Shown: positions 7,027 to 16,666, numbered from the stretch's first letter. The stretch is 64,000 nucleotides of DNA from Cellvibrio sp. KY-YJ-3 (GCF_008806955.1 NZ_CP031727.1:3424001-3488000); one strand, 5' to 3'. Numbers and translations are program-made. Notes: generated from the letters alone by a model not told the origin.

Positions 7027-8251
7027 ATTTATCGAACGGCATAACATTTACCCATTCGCCCGCCGCTACCGAGCCGCGTTCGCGCTCCAGACAAATATAA
7101 CAATTGGCTTTAGCCATGCTGCTAAGTACACCAGAGCTTTGCGAGCCAACGCTGATTACACGGTTGGCGCCCTGCTCATTAGTGAGCAGACCACGCTGGA
7201 AATCCATACGCCCTGGCTGCTTTTTTAAGGGTGCAACGGCTTGCGCAATAATCGATGCGGCGGCAAACAATTGCTCGCCCGCCAAATGGCGCAGCGCCGG
7301 TACTACCAATTGGTGATAGGTGACTGCGGTGGAAACCGGGTTGCCCGGCAGGCCAAAAAACCAACCTTCCCCCAAACGCCCAAACGCAAAGGGTTTACCC
7401 GGTTTCATGGCGATTTTCCAGAAGTCGATAGCTCCCAACTCCGCGAGCACATCTTTGGTGTAATCCGCATCGCCCACCGAGACACCGCCAGTGGAAATCA
7501 CCACATCAGCCCACTGGCTTGCCGTAGTGAACGCGGCGCGCAAGGCGTGTGGATCGTCAGGGATAATACCGAGATCCAGCAGTTCTACCGGCAATCGTTG
7601 CAGTAATGCCGTCAGTAACGGGCGATTACTGTCGTAAATTTTACCCAACTGTGGCGCCATGCCTGGCAGCAATAACTCATCGCCGGTGGTGAGCAAGGCA
7701 ATGCGCAGTTTGCGCAGTACGTTTACGCTGGCACAGCCTACCGAGGCTAGCAGCCCGATATCCAACCCCGTAACAAATTGGCCAGCAGGTAGTAATTGAG
7801 TACCAAGGGTTATGTCTTCACCAGCGCGACGGATATTCTCGCCGGTAACAGGGGGTTGATTGATCTTTACCTCATCACCGACACGCAGGGTATTTTCCTG
7901 CATTACCACCGCATCAGCGCCCACCGGAAGCAGACCGCCCGTCATGATGCGAACCGCCTCGCCCGCACACAGCTCACCGGCATAGGGGTGCCCTGCGAGT
8001 GATTGACCTATAACGCGCAAGGTCACAGCACTCGCCCCGCTGCAATCCGCAGCCCGCAGCGCGTAACCGTCCATCGCCGAGTTATCACCAGCCGGAACAT
8101 TAATCGGCGCCATTACCGTTTGCGCCAATACGCGATCCAGTGCATCCGCGAGCGCCACTGTTTCAGTCTCTTGCACTGGCGCTAACTGATTTAATATGCG
8201 CTCCAGCGCAGCCTCAACAGCCAGTAACCCGGGTTGTGAACATTGATCCAT
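7016..8251 (-). CDS. moeA: Molybdopterin molybdenumtransferase MoeA
   Basis: A 411-residue enzyme that inserts molybdate into adenylated molybdopterin in molybdenum cofactor synthesis, in the cytosol. Conserved motifs are GDNSAMDGYA (55-64), TTGDELLLPG (188-197), GKIYDSN, STGGVSVGDADY (253-264) and the C-terminal GLPGNPVST. The ATG at 8251 has GGTGGAG about 8 bases upstream; the TTG two codons earlier is less likely. No moaA-E or mobA lies nearby, so it is isolated from the rest of the pathway. Its last 11 bases overlap the end of the convergent glycosyltransferase gene. Confidence 0.95.
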   Translation of the reverse strand: MDQCSQPGLLAVEAALERILNQLAPVQETETVALADALDRVLAQTVMAPINVPAGDNSAMDGYALRAADCSGASAVTLRVIGQSLAGHPYAGELCAGEAVRIMTGGLLPVGADAVVMQENTLRVGDEVKINQPPVTGENIRRAGEDITLGTQLLPAGQFVTGLDIGLLASVGCASVNVLRKLRIALLTTGDELLLPGMAPQLGKIYDSNRPLLTALLQRLPVELLDLGIIPDDPHALRAAFTTASQWADVVISTGGVSVGDADYTKDVLAELGAIDFWKIAMKPGKPFAFGRLGEGWFFGLPGNPVSTAVTYHQLVVPALRHLAGEQLFAAASIIAQAVAPLKKQPGRMDFQRGLLTNEQGANRVISVGSQSSGVLSSMAKANCYICLERERGSVAAGEWVNVMPFDKFIR

Positions 8252-8434
8252 TAACAAATCTCCACCGCCATCATCTACACCAAAACCTATACCAATAATC
8301 TGAGTCGCAGTTTAGCCTTATGTATGAGTTCCGCGACAACTAATCGCCCCTGGCAGTAAAACAAACTCGCTTGGCGAGCAGCGGGCCAGCTTGTTACTAT
8401 CGCACGCCTGCCCGCTTCCCCAAGAGAATAATCT

Positions 8435-8818
8435 ATGCGTTATGTAAGCAATGCTGTCCTCACCATCAACCTGCTATTGTTGCTCGCTTTTTCTGCCGTG
8501 CAATGGAACGACCCAGACCCAATTCTGTGGATTGCGTTTTATCTGCTCTGTGCCGCTGTTCCCTTTCTGGCGCTCATTAATAAGCCATTAAAAATCGTTG
8601 CGGTAGTAGCACTCATCGCCTGCGCTATTGAAATGGCGCGCACAGGGGCTGGAGCCTACAACTATTATTTGCATATGGCAGAGGAGCCGCTTATGCAAAG
8701 CATGAACCCCAACAAACCTTATATTGAAGAGGCGCGTGAATTTTTGGGGGCGCTAATTGCACTGGCGCTGGTCCTCATCAGCCAATGGCTTGCCGTATTT
8801 AAGGCAAAAAATAGATAA
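8435..8818 (+). CDS. TMEM220-like small membrane protein
   Basis: A 127-residue protein with four hydrophobic segments. It has the motifs QWNDPDPILWI (23-33) and EEAREFLGALIAL near the C-terminus. These match the transmembrane family 220 (TMEM220), found in bacteria and animals and of unknown function. The ATG is preceded by AAGAGAATAATCT. It stands between divergent moeA and another small membrane protein gene, with no informative partner. Confidence 0.7.
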   Translation: MRYVSNAVLTINLLLLLAFSAVQWNDPDPILWIAFYLLCAAVPFLALINKPLKIVAVVALIACAIEMARTGAGAYNYYLHMAEEPLMQSMNPNKPYIEEAREFLGALIALALVLISQWLAVFKAKNR

Positions 8819-8939
8819 TTTTTAGCAACAGGTTGGTGCCCAGGTGCATCAGCCTGAGCACTTTGCTTCAGCCAGGTTCTTTCACCATTTTAATTTAACG
8901 ATTAATTCCAAATTTCATAACAACAGGAGTGAACTCGCA

Positions 8940-9173
8940 ATGCACTTTCAAAAAAAATTGGGCTTGGGTTTTATCGCATTTGGGATGCTGATAATCCTAC
9001 TGGCTTATGTACTTACCAATAGTGGCGGTTTTGTGTTTTCCGCATTGCTTGGTTTGATGGCGATATTTTTTGGCGCCTTTCAGCTGATGCTCTCCAACCT
9101 TGCCCTGCAAGCAAAAACTACCGGTAAACACCCCTCAAGCAAAGCGACTAAAACCAAAAAGGCACGTCGTTAA
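8940..9173 (+). CDS. Small membrane protein with basic tail (77 aa)
   Basis: A 77-residue protein with two hydrophobic helices (about 9-26 and 30-55) and a lysine-rich tail containing KATKTKKARR. The ATG at 8940 is supported by AGGAG 11 bases upstream, whereas a longer reading from 8844 lacks a site. No family is recognised. The positive tail probably stays in the cytoplasm. Confidence 0.6.
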   Translation: MHFQKKLGLGFIAFGMLIILLAYVLTNSGGFVFSALLGLMAIFFGAFQLMLSNLALQAKTTGKHPSSKATKTKKARR

Positions 9174-9208
9174 TTTTCATATCCCCGTGGCAGTTAGCTC
9201 TGCTGGCG

Positions 9209-11617
9209 CTAGTGGTCATACCAATAGCGCCCTGCTCTTTCCCGCTGTAATTCAACGGCCTGCAGGCTACCATCACGCCAACGAAAAACCGCCGCGCCGG
9301 TATCGGCGGTATTAATCGCCTGACTGCCAGCAGTGCGATATCGCGCTTGCACCTGTGGATGCGGGTGCCCGTGTTGGTTGCGATAACCTGCCGAATACAC
9401 CACGTAACGCGGTTGTGTGCGCTGCACCCACAACACGCCGGACGAAGTGCGACTGCCATGATGCGCAGCTGCAAGCAACGCCAACTTATCGGGCACCTGA
9501 TCCTCATAGAGCAACTGATGTTCGACGCTGGTTTCTATATCGCCCGGCAAAACAATATGTTCAGCGCCATAACTGATCAGCAGCACACAAGAGTGATTAT
9601 TGGCACTAGTCCGTGCACTGGTTGGTACGGGTAAAAAGCGGAATTCGACGCTCTCCCAACGCCAAGGTAAATGGTCATGGCAGCTTTGCAATTGTGTGGG
9701 CGCACTGACCACTCGCTCCGGCTCACCACCCAATAACTGCCTTGACTCAACTTTTTCCAGCAACCCCTTGAGGCCACCGGCATGATCCGCATCCCAATGG
9801 CTAACCACCAAATAGTCGATGGTGCGAATACCCTGCGCATACAAGTAAGGGACAACTATGGCGCTACCGGCATCAAAACTGCGGGAATATTGCGGGCCGG
9901 TGTCGTACACCAAGGTGCGCGAGCCGACTTGCACCACGATGGCAGTACCTTGGCCGACATCCAGAACGGTAACGGTTAAATCGTCTGCCGCAGGCGGTTT
10001 AATTAAAAAGCTCAAACTGGCCGCCACAGCAATACCGATAACCCCCAGGTATTTAGGCAGCAAGCCGCGCGGTAATAACATCACCACAACACTCAGCGCC
10101 AGTAGCAGTAATAGGCCGGGTGAAAAAGCCACCACCGGGCTAGCCCAAGAGCCGGCAAACGCGAGCAAGCCGTCCAAAAACACTGCAAGCCATTCCATCG
10201 CACCTGCCGCCATCGCCAGTAAACTGTTACTTAGGCCCAACCATACATCGCCCACCGCAGCACCAATCAGCAACAAGGGCACGACAAAAAAAGTGATCAG
10301 TGGAATGGCGATAGCATTACCCACCGGCGCGACCAGCGAAACCGTGCTAACCAATAAACTGAGCGGCAGCATAAGCCCAATAAACATTACCCACTGGGAG
10401 CGAATGAAACCGATCAGCAGTTCTTTGAAGGTAAAACCAGCCCAGGGTTCTATCGTGCGTTTGGTCACCAAACGACCGGAAAAATACATGAGCAACAGTG
10501 CCACAGCACCGAAAGACAGCCAAAAACCCATGTCGAACGCGGCCAGCGGGTCCAAGAGCACAACGAGCGCCAAGGCCCAGCAAAAAATATCACTAATACG
10601 CAGGTTGCAGCGCGCCAAACACGCGGCGTAAAACAAACTAAGCATAATGAGCGTGCGCACCGTGGGAATATTAAACCCTGCCAAGGCCGCGTAAAAACTG
10701 GCGCAACCAATAGCGCTGAGCCAGGCGATCATCTGCGCCGGGCAACGATGCCACAACAATTGCACACACTTGCCCAGCAGCAGCCCCGCATAAAACCCAA
10801 AGAGTGCAAGAAACCCCACATGCAGGCCAGAGATGGCAATCAAGTGGCTGGTGCCAGTTTGCTGCATACGCTGCCATTGGGCTTTTTCGACCAGCCCCGA
10901 ATCGCCAATTAATAAGGCCACCAGAATGCCCCGCTCGGGGCTATCGCTGTGCTGCACCACCCATTGCTGGAGATTATGGCGCCGCTGGTTGATCCAATCA
11001 TCCCAGTGAAATGATGTATTGGTGGAATGAAGCGCGCGATTATCACTTGTCGCTAGCACGTACCCAGTGGCGCCAACGCCTTGCCGCAGTAACCAGGCGT
11101 GATAATCAAATCCCGCCGGGTTCACAAAACCGCGCGGTCGCTTGAGGCGCACGGTCAACTGCCAGTAGTCGCCAATTGCCAATTGCGGCAGCTCGCTGTG
11201 CGTTAGCCGAGCGGAATCTTGAACGCCATACGTTCGTGGTAAGTACCAACTCAATTGTAATTTGCGCGGGAATTGGTCAAGTGGGAGAAGTTCGCCACTG
11301 GCGCCAGTAATCGCCTGCACCCGAAAGTCAAAACGCAAACGATGTACATCGCGCTCAGGTAAACCATTAATTTGCCCAGTTACCACAAGGTCGCGACCGA
11401 CCAAGTTCTCCGCCAACTGCTGTTCGATTAAATTGTGGCCAGATACCAGCCCCCACGCGAGACCTGCGCTGAACATAACCGGGAGCCGAAATCGCGGCCA
11501 ATAAATAGCGGCCAGAGCAAGGGGTGCAAGCAACCAAAGCCACGACAGTGAAATTAAGTGCGGGGAATAACCGAAGGCGATTACGCCCAGGCTGAAAAAC
11601 AGGAGTTTTAATGGCAA
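9209..11617 (-). CDS. comEC: DNA uptake channel protein ComEC/Rec2
   Basis: An 802-residue inner-membrane protein. An N-terminal membrane anchor and OB-like soluble region (to about 210) come first, then the polytopic Competence domain (about 230-530). The C-terminal metallo-beta-lactamase-like domain has DVGQGTAIVV (553-562), HWDADH (607-612), HHGS (719-722) and HGHPHP. The family forms the channel that brings single-stranded DNA into the cytoplasm during natural transformation; the C-terminal domain is proposed to be a nuclease. The protein appears intact. Its location beside lolCDE and the DUF2062 gene matches Pseudomonas. Confidence 0.95.
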   Translation of the reverse strand: MPLKLLFFSLGVIAFGYSPHLISLSWLWLLAPLALAAIYWPRFRLPVMFSAGLAWGLVSGHNLIEQQLAENLVGRDLVVTGQINGLPERDVHRLRFDFRVQAITGASGELLPLDQFPRKLQLSWYLPRTYGVQDSARLTHSELPQLAIGDYWQLTVRLKRPRGFVNPAGFDYHAWLLRQGVGATGYVLATSDNRALHSTNTSFHWDDWINQRRHNLQQWVVQHSDSPERGILVALLIGDSGLVEKAQWQRMQQTGTSHLIAISGLHVGFLALFGFYAGLLLGKCVQLLWHRCPAQMIAWLSAIGCASFYAALAGFNIPTVRTLIMLSLFYAACLARCNLRISDIFCWALALVVLLDPLAAFDMGFWLSFGAVALLLMYFSGRLVTKRTIEPWAGFTFKELLIGFIRSQWVMFIGLMLPLSLLVSTVSLVAPVGNAIAIPLITFFVVPLLLIGAAVGDVWLGLSNSLLAMAAGAMEWLAVFLDGLLAFAGSWASPVVAFSPGLLLLLALSVVVMLLPRGLLPKYLGVIGIAVAASLSFLIKPPAADDLTVTVLDVGQGTAIVVQVGSRTLVYDTGPQYSRSFDAGSAIVVPYLYAQGIRTIDYLVVSHWDADHAGGLKGLLEKVESRQLLGGEPERVVSAPTQLQSCHDHLPWRWESVEFRFLPVPTSARTSANNHSCVLLISYGAEHIVLPGDIETSVEHQLLYEDQVPDKLALLAAAHHGSRTSSGVLWVQRTQPRYVVYSAGYRNQHGHPHPQVQARYRTAGSQAINTADTGAAVFRWRDGSLQAVELQRERAGRYWYDH

Positions 11618-11762
11618 TTACAGAATCCTTTCGTAGGTGAGTAGTGAGTCCAGATGAGCTCCTTGTCATCAGATTGCAGCCCAGCTTATGGCATGATCCA
11701 CACGCAAACAAGTGCACCAGCCCGTAAAGTCTGCGTAGTGTTAATGCAGATTTATAGGCATA

Positions 11763-12335
11763 ATGCGCAATCTTTTACGCTGTACTCTGGTTTCCAGCAT
11801 GGCACGCAATTTACTGAAACGTTTTTTTCCATCACCCGCTGCAATTAAAAGCAATCCGGCACTGCATTTTTTGGGCGATCTGCTGCACGACCCAAACTTA
11901 TTCCACCTGAATCGCCACTCTGTATCAGTCGCTTTTTTTTGGGGGCTTTTTATCGCATTGCTGCCTATTCCAGGGCAGATGCCCGTGGCGGCGGTAGCCG
12001 CGCTGATCTTTCGGTGCAACCTGCCTATCTCGGTGGCATTGGTATGGATTACCAACCCATTAACTATGCCCTTTTTCTTTTTCATCACCTATCAAGTGGG
12101 ACGAGTAATTCTGCAAAGTGAGCCACTGCTGGTGCAACCAGAATTAACCTGGGATTGGCTGGCAAACGAATTTGGTCATTTATGGAAACCATTACTTGCC
12201 GGATCGGTTCTTACCGGTTTGGTGTTTGGGACACTGGGTTATTTTGGTATGCAATTATATTGGCGATGGCATGTGCGACATAACTGGGAAAAGCGGAAGC
12301 AAAAACGCATTCATAAAGCTTCTGAAGAAAATTAA
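11763..12335 (+). CDS. DUF2062 family membrane protein
   Basis: A protein of up to 190 residues with a DUF2062 domain. Typical elements are HSVSVAFFWGLFIALLPIPG, then CNLPISVALVWITNPLTMPF and a GRVIL helix. Two or three membrane segments are flanked by basic ends; the C-terminus (WEKRKQKRIHKASEEN) is highly charged. The function of the family is unknown. A second ATG at 11799 (MARNLLKRFFPS) is a likely alternative start. It is convergent with lolE across a shared terminator. Confidence 0.85.
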   Translation: MRNLLRCTLVSSMARNLLKRFFPSPAAIKSNPALHFLGDLLHDPNLFHLNRHSVSVAFFWGLFIALLPIPGQMPVAAVAALIFRCNLPISVALVWITNPLTMPFFFFITYQVGRVILQSEPLLVQPELTWDWLANEFGHLWKPLLAGSVLTGLVFGTLGYFGMQLYWRWHVRHNWEKRKQKRIHKASEEN

Positions 12336-12380
12336 AAGCATAAAAAAACCCGCTAGAGCGGGTTTTTTTATGCTTTTAAT
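12331..12380. terminator. Bidirectional intrinsic terminator (long perfect palindrome)
   Basis: Arms 12331-12354 and 12357-12380 are perfectly complementary (24 bp) around a two-base centre. A GC core (CCCGCT/AGCGGG) is flanked by A and T runs, so it can end transcription from both the DUF2062 gene and lolE. Confidence 0.92.
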
Positions 12381-12388
12381 TTATCCAA

Positions 12389-13618
12389 CTATTCATAGCG
12401 CAGCGCATCGGCCGGTTGAATTCGCGCGGCGCGCCATGCGGGGTAAAGGGTGACAAAAAAACTGATCACCAGTGCTGTGATCACCACCTTGGCAACATCT
12501 GCAATAACCAATTCGGAAGGCAGATAAGTAATCGGGTAGACATCCGAGTGTAAAAACTGAACGCCAAAGGTGCGTTCAATCCATTGCACAAAGGGAGTTA
12601 CCCAATGGGAAAGTACAACACCCAGCACCAATCCAATTGAAGTTCCAATCAAACCAATCAGCCCGCCCTGCACCATAAAGATCGCCATAATTTCATACGT
12701 CGAGGCGCCCATAGTGCGCAGGATCGCAATATCGCCCTGTTTATCGACTACCACCATAATGAGTGTTGAAACCAAATTAAACGCGGCGATAGCGATAATC
12801 AAAAACAGCAACATGCTGACCATGTTTTTTGACATTTGGATGGATTGATAAACACCACCGTGGGTACGCATCCAACTTACACCGCTATAGTCATCTGACA
12901 TGTTTTGCATAATCTCACGCACAATTTGTGGCGCCGCAAATAAATCATCCATCTTCAGCCGGATACCTGTCACCTGCCCCGGGTATCCGGAAAGTTCAGC
13001 AGCGCTTTCTATATCCATTAAAGCCAAACCGTTATCGATATCGGTATGAGTATCCAAAATCGCAATTACCTGCAGCACTTTTACTGTGGGCGAGTTATTG
13101 CCATCGTTAGGTAAAATCAAACTGAGATTGTCATCCTTACTAAGGCGTAATTTTTCAGCGACGCCGCGACCAATCACAATCGCCGATTTGTTGCCTGCCA
13201 AGCTTTCAAGCGTACCTTGCGGTAAAAACGCGGGCAGCTTCGAGATGTTTTGTTCTTGTGTTGCGTCGATGCCAAAAATAATGACAGGGGCCACGCGCTT
13301 TTGCTGACTTAACAGCCCCTGCAGCTGTACAACAGGAGCAGCGCCTACGACTCGCGGATGCTTTTTTAACTCAGCCACTAAGGCTTGTGGATCCTCAATC
13401 GCATTCCGGTGATAAACCGTCGCTTGCGGCATAACGCCCAAAATATTGTCACGCAGCTCCTTTTCAAAACCGCTCATAATCGACATCACCAAAATCAATA
13501 AGGCGACACCGATAACCAAACCTGCGATTGATAAACGCGATATAAAAGACACCAAATGATTTTGGCCTCGGGCTATGCCGTAGCGTGCGCCGATTAAAAA
13601 GATAGTGCGATTTAACAT
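12389..13618 (-). CDS. lolE: Lipoprotein-releasing ABC permease LolE
   Basis: A 409-residue permease of the LolCDE complex, which extracts outer-membrane lipoproteins from the inner membrane and hands them to LolA. One N-terminal helix (about 24-50), a large periplasmic MacB-like domain (about 55-265) and three C-terminal helices are visible. Family stretches include ILRTMGASTYEIMAIFMVQG and the C-terminal LYPAWRAARIQPADALRYE. Assignment to LolE rather than LolC follows position after lolD and similarity along the N-terminus. The start overlaps the lolD stop as TGATG, indicating coupled translation. Confidence 0.92.
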   Translation of the reverse strand: MLNRTIFLIGARYGIARGQNHLVSFISRLSIAGLVIGVALLILVMSIMSGFEKELRDNILGVMPQATVYHRNAIEDPQALVAELKKHPRVVGAAPVVQLQGLLSQQKRVAPVIIFGIDATQEQNISKLPAFLPQGTLESLAGNKSAIVIGRGVAEKLRLSKDDNLSLILPNDGNNSPTVKVLQVIAILDTHTDIDNGLALMDIESAAELSGYPGQVTGIRLKMDDLFAAPQIVREIMQNMSDDYSGVSWMRTHGGVYQSIQMSKNMVSMLLFLIIAIAAFNLVSTLIMVVVDKQGDIAILRTMGASTYEIMAIFMVQGGLIGLIGTSIGLVLGVVLSHWVTPFVQWIERTFGVQFLHSDVYPITYLPSELVIADVAKVVITALVISFFVTLYPAWRAARIQPADALRYE

Positions 13619-14334
13619 CAGTAAGCACCGGTCGCCGCAGAGGATTCTTCGTCACGCACCAGAACGCCATCCACCAAACGCAAGGTGCGATCCATACGTG
13701 CTGCCAGACGCGGATCGTGGGTTACCACCACAAAGCTGGTGCCTATCGCTTGATTCAACTCCAGCATCAATGCCTGGATAGCATCAGCAGCATGACTGTC
13801 CAAATTGCCGGTGGGCTCGTCCATCAATACACAGGCAGGGTTGGTCACCAAAGCGCGGGCAATCGCCACCCGTTGACGCTCGCCACCCGAAAGCTCGGAG
13901 GGCTTGTGATCGACCCGTTTAGCCAAACCCACTCGCGCCAGCAACTCCAGTGCACGGGCTTTGGCTTGAGCAGGTGCACAATTGCCAATCAACAGCGGCA
14001 TAGTCACGTTTTCCAGCGCCGTGAACTCTGGCAACAAGTGATGAAACTGGTACACAAAACCCAGACTACGGTTGCGCAAACGACCGCGCGCATCAGCACT
14101 CAAGCGCGACAACTGCTCACCCGCGACAATCACCTCGCCGCTGTCCGGCACATCCAGACCACCGAGAATATTAAGTAGCGTTGACTTGCCGGAACCCGAG
14201 GCACCGACGATGGCGACGCGCTCACTCTTGTTGATTTGAAAGTCCACGCTGTGCAGCACATCAACTGCCAGCGAACCCTGACGATAAGATTTACTCACCT
14301 GACGACAAACTAATACGGCGGCAGAATCATTCAT
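13618..14334 (-). CDS. lolD: Lipoprotein-releasing ABC ATPase LolD
   Basis: A 238-residue ATPase that powers lipoprotein release by LolCE. It has Walker [10 protein letters not shown], the signature [15 protein letters not shown], Walker [13 protein letters not shown] and the switch histidine in VVTHDPRLA. The start at 14334 ([17 protein letters not shown]) is chosen because it gives the length of E. coli LolD. Two more in-frame ATGs at 14355 and 14376 lie in a 21-bp tandem repeat. The ATG at 14355 has the best ribosome site (GAAGG), while that at 14376 overlaps the lolC stop as ATGAATAA. The true N-terminus is uncertain by 14 residues. Confidence 0.93.
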   Translation of the reverse strand: MNDSAAVLVCRQVSKSYRQGSLAVDVLHSVDFQINKSERVAIVGASGSGKSTLLNILGGLDVPDSGEVIVAGEQLSRLSADARGRLRNRSLGFVYQFHHLLPEFTALENVTMPLLIGNCAPAQAKARALELLARVGLAKRVDHKPSELSGGERQRVAIARALVTNPACVLMDEPTGNLDSHAADAIQALMLELNQAIGTSFVVVTHDPRLAARMDRTLRLVDGVLVRDEESSAATGAY

Positions 14335-14376
14335 AACAGCTTTCGGATTATTCATAACAGCCTTCGGATTATTCAT
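14335..14376 (-). repeat. 21-bp tandem duplication at the lolC/lolD junction
   Basis: Two 21-bp units (14376-14356 and 14355-14335, reading the minus strand) differ by one base. Each begins ATGAATAATCCGAA. The third ATGAAT at 14334 is the homology start of lolD. The repeat encodes MNNPKAV twice in frame, so it creates three possible LolD starts with successive GAAGC, GAAGG and GAAAG sequences ahead of them. Confidence 0.9.
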
Positions 14377-15610
14377 AACGCAGCGCTTCGGCCGGTTCAA
14401 TTTGGGCCGCGCGATAGGCGGGATATAAAGTGGCAATAAAACTTAACAACAGCGCCACTGAACAAATAAATACAACGTCAGTCCACAGCAGTAGCGAGGG
14501 CAACTGACTAATAAAATACACCTCTGGATCAAATACCTGCAGCCCGACGAGAGATTCCAAAAAGCCCATCACCGGGGTCAGTGACACCGCGATAACACAA
14601 CCCAATACAGCACCAATCAGGGTGCCAATAAAACCCACTGCACTGCCCTGCACGATAAAAATAGCCATCACCTGGCGCGCACTCACACCCATGGTGCGCA
14701 ATACCGCGATATCAGAGCGCTTATCCGCCACCATCAATACCAAACTGGAAACAATGTTGAACGCCGCCACGGCAATAATGATCATCAACAGCGAGCCAAT
14801 AACGATTTTTTCCATTTTCACCGCTTGAAATAAGCTGCCTTGAGTTTGGCTCCAATCCTTCACCTGATATTGCTGCTCACCCAATTGCTGGCGCAGCTCT
14901 GCCATTACCCGGCCCGCGCTGTATAAATCCGTGGTTTTTACGTGCAGCCCTTGCACGCCCGGCTGGCGCAGGAATTTCTGTGCATCTTGTAAATGAATCA
15001 ACGCGAGCGTGGAATCGACCTGTGCCTTCACCTCAAACACACCTACCAGCGTAAAACTGCGTGAGCGCGTAAACGCGCCCATGGGGGTCATATTAATTTC
15101 CGGTGAGGTCACCCGCACTTTATCGCCGGGTGTCAGCATCAAACGGCTCGCCAATAGGCGACCCATCACAATGCCGTATTCGCCGGGTTGCAATGCCGCC
15201 ATATCGCCAACCACCATACGTTGATTGACTATAGATACTCGCTCCTCGCTGTCTGGCAGAATTCCCTGAAGCTCTATGGCCTCAAAACCACCGGCGTAAC
15301 TCACCATCGCGCTACTGGCGATATAGGGAGCAGAGGCAATAACATCGGGGTGTTTTTCAACTGTTGCAGAAAGCGCTTGCCAATCTTTTAATGCTGGCAG
15401 CTGATCTATGTAGCCGTGAGGAATCACGCTGAGAATGCGCTCCTTCATTTCACGATCAAAGCCATTCATCACCGAAAGTACGATGATCAGCGCCATAACG
15501 CCCAGCGCCATGCCGACCAATGAAAAGGCACTAATGAAAGAAATAAACTGATTGCGACGTTTAGCGCGGGTATAGCGCAAACCGATATAGAGGGGAATGT
15601 TTTTTAGCAT
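14369..15610 (-). CDS. lolC: Lipoprotein-releasing ABC permease LolC
   Basis: A 413-residue partner permease to LolE with the same layout: one N-terminal helix, a large periplasmic domain and three C-terminal helices. It begins [20 protein letters not shown], which is the LolC-type start. Later stretches include [20 protein letters not shown] and a C-terminal [10 protein letters not shown]. Positions 15664 and others upstream give longer readings, but the start at 15610 agrees with the family. It is the first gene of the lolCDE operon and its stop lies inside the duplicated lolD start region. It is divergent from the PilZ protein gene. Confidence 0.92.
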   Translation of the reverse strand: MLKNIPLYIGLRYTRAKRRNQFISFISAFSLVGMALGVMALIIVLSVMNGFDREMKERILSVIPHGYIDQLPALKDWQALSATVEKHPDVIASAPYIASSAMVSYAGGFEAIELQGILPDSEERVSIVNQRMVVGDMAALQPGEYGIVMGRLLASRLMLTPGDKVRVTSPEINMTPMGAFTRSRSFTLVGVFEVKAQVDSTLALIHLQDAQKFLRQPGVQGLHVKTTDLYSAGRVMAELRQQLGEQQYQVKDWSQTQGSLFQAVKMEKIVIGSLLMIIIAVAAFNIVSSLVLMVADKRSDIAVLRTMGVSARQVMAIFIVQGSAVGFIGTLIGAVLGCVIAVSLTPVMGFLESLVGLQVFDPEVYFISQLPSLLLWTDVVFICSVALLLSFIATLYPAYRAAQIEPAEALRYE

Positions 15611-15735
15611 GAGCGCATTAAACCCAATTGCCTTGCGTTGCTCAAGTAAAACCACCCTCCCCACCGATAAATCGGCGCCAGCAGGACCAGCTTGTGCTAT
15701 GTTTACTCAATCATCACAGCGGGAAGATTTTTGTC

Positions 15736-16308
15736 ATGAGTGAACGCCGCAGCTACTTTCGCATCGATGAAAGTATCGCCATCGAATTTAAAGAGGTGGA
15801 AGAGATCACCGCTAATACCGCTGCACCCGAGCTGCAGTTCCCCGACACTTTGTCGTTAAAGTTTTTTGCCGAGCTGCGCAAGATTGATAATGACAACGCG
15901 CACCTTTTTCATCAGATCAAGGAAACCAGCCGGGCAATGGGCGAGTATTTACAAAATCTCAATCGCAAAATTGACATCATTAGCCAGCAGATAATGGCGG
16001 ATTCCAAACCCCTGCCGCCCTCAAAAACCATCAAACAGGTCAATCTCAGTGAAGGTGGTGTGGCTTTTGGTAGTTCGCGTCTCGTTAAACCAAACTCTTT
16101 TATCGCCATGCGTTTGATTTTTTTACCCAGTAATGCAGGGCTGGCGTTGTTTGCCAAGGTCATACGCTGTGAACCCAATAACAGTGGCGAATATCAGATT
16201 GCGGCAAAATTTCATCGTGCCACGGATGCTCACCAACAACTGATTGGCCAGCAAATCATGCGCGCCCAAATGGCCGAGCGACGTAAAAGCCAACATTACC
16301 TGCAATAA
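15736..16308 (+). CDS. PilZ domain protein
   Basis: A 190-residue cytosolic protein beginning MSERRSYFRIDESIAIEF. RRSYFR fits the RxxxR element of PilZ domains. The C-terminal half holds KQVNLSEGGVAF, the (D/N)xSxxG element, so binding of cyclic di-GMP is plausible. Between them (about 40-105) lies a helical insertion, AELRKIDNDNAHLFHQIKET, with coiled-coil character. The start at 15736 has GGGAAGA upstream. A homologous gene sits next to lolCDE in Pseudomonas. Its target is unknown. Confidence 0.8.
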   Translation: MSERRSYFRIDESIAIEFKEVEEITANTAAPELQFPDTLSLKFFAELRKIDNDNAHLFHQIKETSRAMGEYLQNLNRKIDIISQQIMADSKPLPPSKTIKQVNLSEGGVAFGSSRLVKPNSFIAMRLIFLPSNAGLALFAKVIRCEPNNSGEYQIAAKFHRATDAHQQLIGQQIMRAQMAERRKSQHYLQ

Positions 16309-16324
16309 TTCGGGAGACTACTGA

Positions 16325-16666
16325 GTGAATACCGCCAACAGTCTGCGTAAATTTATCATCACCAGCGCCATAACGTTCTTCGCGGCCAACATTGTGGGCG
16401 GGGTCCATGCCGAACAAATAAAAATACCGATAGGGCAACAAACCGCCGCCAAAGCTTCAGTGAAAATGCCCGCAAAAGGAATGACCAAAGCAAGCGTGCA
16501 AGCGGCCTTTGGCGAGCCACTGGAAACCACCCCCGCCAAAGGAGAGCCACCTATTTCCAGTTGGAAATACAGCGAGTTTGTGGTGTATTTTGAACATGAT
16601 CATGTCATTCATACCGTAGCCAAATTCAAACCACAGGAAGATCAAACCATTATATTGGACGAATAA
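16325..16666 (+). CDS. Small periplasmic protein with SmpA/OmlA-like motif
   Basis: A 113-residue protein with an N-terminal signal peptide (about 1-29, ending GGVHA). The C-terminal part KGMTKASVQAAFGEP followed by SSWKYSEFVVYFEHDHVIH resembles the short BamE/OmlA-like fold. There is no lipobox cysteine, so it is probably soluble in the periplasm. The start is a GTG, supported by CGGGAGA 8-14 bases upstream. The gap to the PilZ gene is only 16 bases, so the two are likely one operon. Function unknown. Confidence 0.7.
   Translation: MNTANSLRKFIITSAITFFAANIVGGVHAEQIKIPIGQQTAAKASVKMPAKGMTKASVQAAFGEPLETTPAKGEPPISSWKYSEFVVYFEHDHVIHTVAKFKPQEDQTIILDE

Noticed and set aside
9858..10631. A 257-codon plus-strand open frame
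   Set aside because: It lies wholly inside comEC on the opposite strand, and its composition (rich in Ser, Pro, Lys, Thr) is what the complement of a membrane protein gene gives.
12389..15610. lolC and lolE as a recent tandem duplication
   Set aside because: Both end in similar A(D/E)ALRYE, but otherwise they are diverged in the way expected for the ancient LolC/LolE pair.
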